A stretch of 64,000 nucleotides of DNA from Isoperla grammatica (lineage: Eukaryota > Arthropoda > Insecta > Plecoptera > Perlodidae): contig OX246744.1 of the NCBI GenBank assembly GCA_945910005.1, positions 5,269,680-5,333,679 on the forward strand. Direction: 5' to 3'. The translations under genes were made by a program, and so were the position numbers. The notes below the pieces were generated by a model, which searched no databases, was not told the DNA's origin, and worked only from the letters and a program-made list of their open reading frames with translations. Shown here piece by piece: positions 60,154 through 64,000 of the stretch; positions within the stretch are counted from its first letter, which is position 1, and the number at the start of each line of letters is the position of its first letter.

Positions 60154-60336
60154 TTAAAAGTTGTCTGCACCATAACCTAAAAGATTCTCAACAAGTGTCT
60201 CTAAGGAAGCACCTAGGAATTGAAACGAGTCTATAAATCTCAAACTCCCCAACGTGAAGGAAATATACTTCTCCATGTTGTTAGGAATACACGTTATAGG
60301 TATATCCTTTATCTTACCAATGCTCTGCATAATCAA
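60154..60336 (-). pseudogene. Polymerase remnant, segment 4: linker before the palm
   Basis: This short frame has IPITCIPNNMEKYISFTLG, RFIDSFQFLGASLETLVENL and ends in a stop. RFIDSFQF with a downstream SLETLV is a frequent signature in this polymerase family just upstream of the palm. It is separated from segments 3 and 5 by single stops or frame changes. Confidence 0.75.
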
Positions 60337-60345
60337 ATGAGAATC

Positions 60346-60588
60346 TTAACGCAAGTTATGGAACACCACAGGTATGAAGGAAATCTTTTTAAAGTTAATA
60401 TTACAACGATTGTGTGCTGCACCACGAAAACGCCCTGTCATATGATCATGATCCCGCACACGATCCATGTCTAGAGGCTCTTGACAAATGTGGCAATTTT
60501 CGGCCGATGCGAAAGCTACCTCATCCTCTGGTAACATAACCAATGGTCTAATCTCGCTATCAATAATGGTAGAAGTTCCTCCTCCTCT
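60346..60588 (-). pseudogene. Polymerase remnant, segment 3: endonuclease VII-like motif
   Basis: The segment carries CHICQEPL, RDHDHMTGRFRGAAH and NRCN, which match the recombination endonuclease VII pattern (His-Me finger: paired cysteines, D-H-D-H core, a second cysteine after the HNxCN motif). Family members resolve branched DNA in phage T4; a role in branched-intermediate processing of the element is inference. The frame is displaced by one base from segment 2 once the insert is removed, and ends at a stop after FHNLR. Confidence 0.82.
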
Positions 60589-60592
60589 TTAA

Positions 60593-61486
60593 GGAGGGAA
60601 GCCACAGCAAATCTTAACTTTTAATGTATGGGACCAATTACGCTGAAACTTGCAGACATTGTCCAGCCACTTTAAAAACTAAGATTTAAAAACAAATTTA
60701 AAACAAATATATATATTTCCATTGTTATTTAAATTTCCATTGTTATTACAACAATACTCATGGGGCAAGCTGTAACAAGAGAACCAAAAAAAAGATAAAC
60801 TACTTTTTTAAATTTTAAATTGAAGATGGCTAGACATGCAGCAAATAAGTGTATCGCCAGTAAGACAATGTTAATATTATGGAAGCTTTTAACTTTTGAA
60901 TTTCCATTTTTTATAAAGAAACAAAATCCTAAATTTATAATTCGTGAATTATTTTTTTCTCAAGTACTAATACACTTTTTCATCTTAAATCTTTTAAGGA
61001 TAACACACACAAAAAATTATTTTTGTGGGACAAGTAGTTTGCAAGATATGATTTTCTCCATACTAAATTGTGTATGAAAAAAGATAAGCCAGAAAGAGGC
61101 TTTAAAGTTTAGATAATGTATTTCAGGTACTTAAGACTGTCAACAAAGTATACCTTGCCTAGGCTCATTGTCTAAAATGCCCTAGCACCATATATATAGC
61201 TGGGCTACACATTAAGCTTAAAACACGACTGGAAAATAACAAACCAAGCCAACATAACACCACCTTCATCATTTGAAACGTTCAATAATAACTGTGCAGG
61301 TGCTTGAATTTCAGCACAAAAACGCTGTACATGCATCATTCAAGTGTAAATAAATGCATATTAAAGTAGTTATATTATTTTTTTGGGTTAAAATACTAAT
61401 TCATTAAGGTTCAAAGTAATAAATGTCAAATATTGAAAAAAGTTGATTTTTTTTAATTTCGAGCAGATTTGCTGTGGCTTCCCTCC
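60593..61486. mobile_element. Non-autonomous DNA transposon inserted in the polymerase gene, TTAA target
   Basis: The 894-base insert starts GGAGGGAAGCCACAGCAAAT and ends with the exact inverted counterpart; 22 terminal bases are perfect inverted repeats (60593-60614 and 61465-61486). TTAA lies at both borders (60589-60592 and 61487-61490). Polymerase coding sequence resumes on either side. The interior is AT-rich; an 85-codon frame at 60820-61077 shows no transposase features. TTAA targeting is characteristic of piggyBac-type transposases, so a piggyBac-like helper is a reasonable inference. Confidence 0.9.
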
Positions 61487-62150
61487 TTAAGTAGATTTTT
61501 TAAAAAGCTATCAACAACATTAGGTCCGCGATAAACAACAGGTGGTTTATGGCAGTTACCTTCTGAATTTACAATAACATATGCATAACCTGAAGGCTCG
61601 TGTTGTGTCAGCTTTGCAGTATAAGATGATTTTACGCTTGGTGTACACCCACTTATTTTGGTTGAAAAACACTCAAAGTCAGCATAAACCACAAATGGAA
61701 CTTTCTGTGAAAAGTGGTGATTTTTGAATCTCATAATGTTGTTATCTTCTTCAGGCATTTTAATTTTTTGAGGACTATGTTCATCACAGTAAGTGTGATG
61801 TTTTAATAAAAGATCCTTTGTGTAAAATCTATGAAGACATAAATAGCAATAAAAGTTTTTACCCCTGTGTTTAGACAGAGAAGCAAGCAATCTATCTAAG
61901 TCTTTTATGAGACAGTAGTGCGATGTAGTTTCGTTACTGATGTACAGAAGATTTACGTGTTGCACAGTTTCCTTGTTTGTTATTCTAAGAGGAAATATTT
62001 CCTCTTCGAATCCAAAAACATTTACTGATAAGTTGTTATTCTTCTCAAAAAGATCTATATTTGAGATTTTTACTGGAAAATCAATTCCGTTCATATTTAA
62101 CTCGGACTCGAATTCTTTATATTTAATAACTCTATAGCAATTATTTTCTT
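61453..62150 (-). pseudogene. Polymerase remnant, segment 2: 3'-5' exonuclease region
   Basis: The frame starts upstream of the first ATG (NCYRVIKYKEF is read before it) and covers FPLRITNKETVQHVNLLYI, SHYCLIKDLDRLLASLSKHRG, a Cys/His pair region (FYCYLCLHRFYTKD...HHTYCDEH) and YADFECF, whose D-x-E matches exonuclease motif I of family B polymerases. It ends in KNLLKEGSHSKSARN, the last residues of which are read from the inserted element that begins at 61486. The segment is otherwise well preserved over about 200 residues. Confidence 0.88.
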
Positions 62151-62191
62151 AAGAATGGAGATGTGCCAAGATTGACCATATAAAATATTTA

Positions 62192-63029
62192 TTATCGTAG
62201 TTTTGTATAATTAAGAATTGCTTTCTTGAGTTGTAACGTTCGAGGAATAGGTATATAGCTTGATCCTGATAGAGGTGCATATTTTGCTGTTTTTAAGTCC
62301 ATATAATAAACATGATCGATACCCCAATTACTTCCTTCCTTCTGAAAGGCCGTGCACGCTTTGTTGATAGTGACGAAAGCTTCATTAAACTGCAACTCAA
62401 ACTCGGATTCTTGTAATAACGTATAACATCTACTTCGGAAACATGGACTCGTTGACATCTCCTCCCCCTCTGACTCGCGAGTGTAGCGTACAAACATGGC
62501 AATGTACCATTTCACTCCTCGATGAATGGAGAGATCTTTAAACAGTTTTCTCTTCACAGCTTCTTGATGTTCAGACAGAAACAACAGTACGTCTCTTCCA
62601 GGCTCTTGTTTTCGGAACGTGTATATTTCCACAACATCATTTAACGCAGACTCGAAGTCACTTGGGTCAACACCACTACACGCCCCATCTTCATCTTCTT
62701 TATCATTCTCTTCAACATCCATATCTTCAACAGCATGTTTGTCTTGTACGCTTAGTCGATGAGTTTCAATATGTTTCAATAAACTTATTTTCTTGCTAAA
62801 GTTCTTCCCACACATACCACACTGATTCAAATTCGCGTGGCCCTTTAAAAAATGTTGTTTTAAACCATCAGCTCTAGCAAACGTTGCCTCACACATGTCA
62901 CATCTCAACATCTTTTTGTTATGAATGGTTTTCTCATGTCTAATTAAATTGGGCTTTTTAACAAAGTTTTTCTCACACCGCTCACAGCGAAATTTTGTTT
63001 GTTCTTTATAGGTATGACGGAGACCGGAA
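62192..63029 (-). pseudogene. Polymerase remnant, segment 1: C2H2 zinc fingers and N-terminal domain
   Basis: Three fingers are visible: CERC...RHEKTIH and CDMC...QHFLKGH (both C-X2-C-X12-H-X4-H) and CGMC...KHIETH (C-X2-C-X12-H-X3-H). An acidic linker (about 20 residues rich in D and E) follows, then a domain with VVEIYTFRKQEPGRD, IHRGVKWYIAMFVRY and SSYIPIPRTLQLKKAI. This order is typical of the N-terminus of these invertebrate polymerases. The frame ends at two stops in a row after KLR. Just downstream a WSILAHLHS stretch in another frame, followed by a stop, shows the original continuation. The first ATG (62911) lies inside the fingers, so the true start was upstream and is lost at the palindrome centre. 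Confidence 0.85.
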
Positions 63030-63069
63030 ATTTCGCTGTGAGCGGTGTGAGAAAAACTTTGTTAAAAAG

Positions 63070-64000
63070 TTCCGGTCTCCGTCATACCTATAAAGAACAA
63101 ACAAAATTTCGCTGTGAGCGGTGTGAGAAAAACTTTGTTAAAAAGCCCAATTTAATTAGACATGAGAAAACCATTCATAACAAAAAGATGTTGAGATGTG
63201 ACATGTGTGAGGCAACGTTTGCTAGAGCTGATGGTTTAAAACAACATTTTTTAAAGGGCCACGCGAATTTGAATCAGTGTGGTATGTGTGGGAAGAACTT
63301 TAGCAAGAAAATAAGTTTATTGAAACATATTGAAACTCATCGACTAAGCGTACAAGACAAACATGCTGTTGAAGATATGGATGTTGAAGAGAATGATAAA
63401 GAAGATGAAGATGGGGCGTGTAGTGGTGTTGACCCAAGTGACTTCGAGTCTGCGTTAAATGATGTTGTGGAAATATACACGTTCCGAAAACAAGAGCCTG
63501 GAAGAGACGTACTGTTGTTTCTGTCTGAACATCAAGAAGCTGTGAAGAGAAAACTGTTTAAAGATCTCTCCATTCATCGAGGAGTGAAATGGTACATTGC
63601 CATGTTTGTACGCTACACTCGCGAGTCAGAGGGGGAGGAGATGTCAACGAGTCCATGTTTCCGAAGTAGATGTTATACGTTATTACAAGAATCCGAGTTT
63701 GAGTTGCAGTTTAATGAAGCTTTCGTCACTATCAACAAAGCGTGCACGGCCTTTCAGAAGGAAGGAAGTAATTGGGGTATCGATCATGTTTATTATATGG
63801 ACTTAAAAACAGCGAAATATGCACCTCTATCAGGATCAAGCTATATACCTATTCCTCGAACGTTACAACTCAAGAAAGCAATTCTTAATTATACAAAACT
63901 ACGATAATAAATATTTTATATGGTCAATCTTGGCACATCTCCATTCTTAAGAAAATAATTGCTATAGAGTTATTAAATATAAAGAATTCGAGTCCGAGTT
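63070..64000 (+). pseudogene. Inverted partial copy of the polymerase N-terminus
   Basis: The plus-strand copy encodes the same three C2H2 fingers and N-terminal domain as the minus-strand segment 1, with the same double stop after KLR at 63905-63910. Its open frame extends left through the spacer (to about 62999), giving an extra incomplete finger: CERC repeats once more but the second histidine is absent (HTYKEQ). That extra part is created by the palindrome centre and should not be read as an ancestral start. Confidence 0.88.

Larger units (their letters stand above)
58349..63029 (-). pseudogene. Broken family B DNA polymerase gene (zinc fingers, exonuclease, endonuclease VII-like, palm)
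   Basis: Consecutive minus-strand segments, in order from 63029 down to 58349, carry the parts of one large protein: three C2H2 fingers and an N-terminal domain, an exonuclease segment, an endonuclease VII-like segment, and polymerase motifs A, B and C with the C-terminal tail. The type is the protein-primed group (DNA_pol_B_2) found in Polinton-like elements and virus-like insertions of invertebrate genomes, where it copies linear element DNA. Here the frame is cut by stops (for example near 62192, 61453, 60346, 60154, 59488 and 59098), by frame changes, and by the 894-base insertion at 60593-61486. No integrase, packaging ATPase or capsid gene is visible in the window. The gene is dead as a full-length product; whether any piece is expressed is unknown. 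Confidence 0.9.
62099..64000. repeat. Large palindrome: two 931-base inverted arms around a 40-base spacer
   Basis: Left arm 62099-63029 and right arm 63070-64000 are inverted copies; positions pair with constant sum 126099 at both ends, so there is no net length difference. The arms share the same stop codons. The 40-base spacer (63030-63069) is a direct copy of 63106-63145 and an inverted copy of 62954-62993. The right arm reaches the window edge, so its real length is unknown. It may be a genuine fold-back duplication or an assembly or read artefact. Confidence 0.95.

Noticed and set aside
60820..61077. 85-codon frame inside the TTAA-flanked element as a transposase
   Set aside because: It has no catalytic motif, is A/T-rich and far shorter than any known transposase of the TTAA-targeting type.
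62999..63069. Extra zinc finger and start of the right-arm polymerase frame
   Set aside because: This part is made by the palindrome spacer and the inverted left arm; the extra finger lacks its second histidine and the start is not an ATG.

Overview
This is a window of animal nuclear DNA, probably from an invertebrate; the phylum cannot be fixed from sequence alone. The evidence is AT-rich non-coding sequence, tRNA-derived SINEs, many MITE-like inverted-repeat elements, hAT-type elements with 8-base target duplications, long microsatellites, a 200-base assembly gap, and a decayed family B DNA polymerase of the kind carried by Polinton-like elements and endogenous DNA-virus-like elements of invertebrates. 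No intact multi-domain gene, bacterial operon or CRISPR array is present.

Layout. 1-240: end of a 122-base tandem repeat. 289-556: MITE. 660-1131: CpG-rich, promoter-like segment with a consensus CTCF site, leading to a candidate first coding exon (1044-1131, signal peptide, splice donor at 1132). If that exon is real, much of what follows could be its first intron. 1132-55700: non-coding DNA with two SINE families (here SINE-A, Gly-tRNA-like head; SINE-B, a second tRNA-like head), nested MITEs, two clean hAT-type elements, minisatellites with 33-, 48-, 51- and about 70-base units, and a roughly 400-base TCTG microsatellite. 55760-57935: an unusual diverged array in which a 10-base A/T-rich core (minus strand CTATAAATAG or CTAAAAATAG) recurs about every 85 bases. 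58349-63029 (minus strand): a broken gene for a protein-primed-type family B DNA polymerase, with N-terminal C2H2 zinc fingers, an exonuclease segment, an endonuclease VII-like segment and the palm motifs spread over several frames. A 894-base element flanked by TTAA interrupts it. 62099-64000: the first 931 bases of that broken gene are repeated as an inverted copy around a 40-base spacer, forming a large palindrome that runs off the window.

The polymerase segments once formed one protein; stops, frameshifts and an insertion show it is no longer expressed as such. Most long open frames elsewhere come from tandem repeats whose unit is a multiple of three, or from low-complexity tracts, and are not listed as genes.
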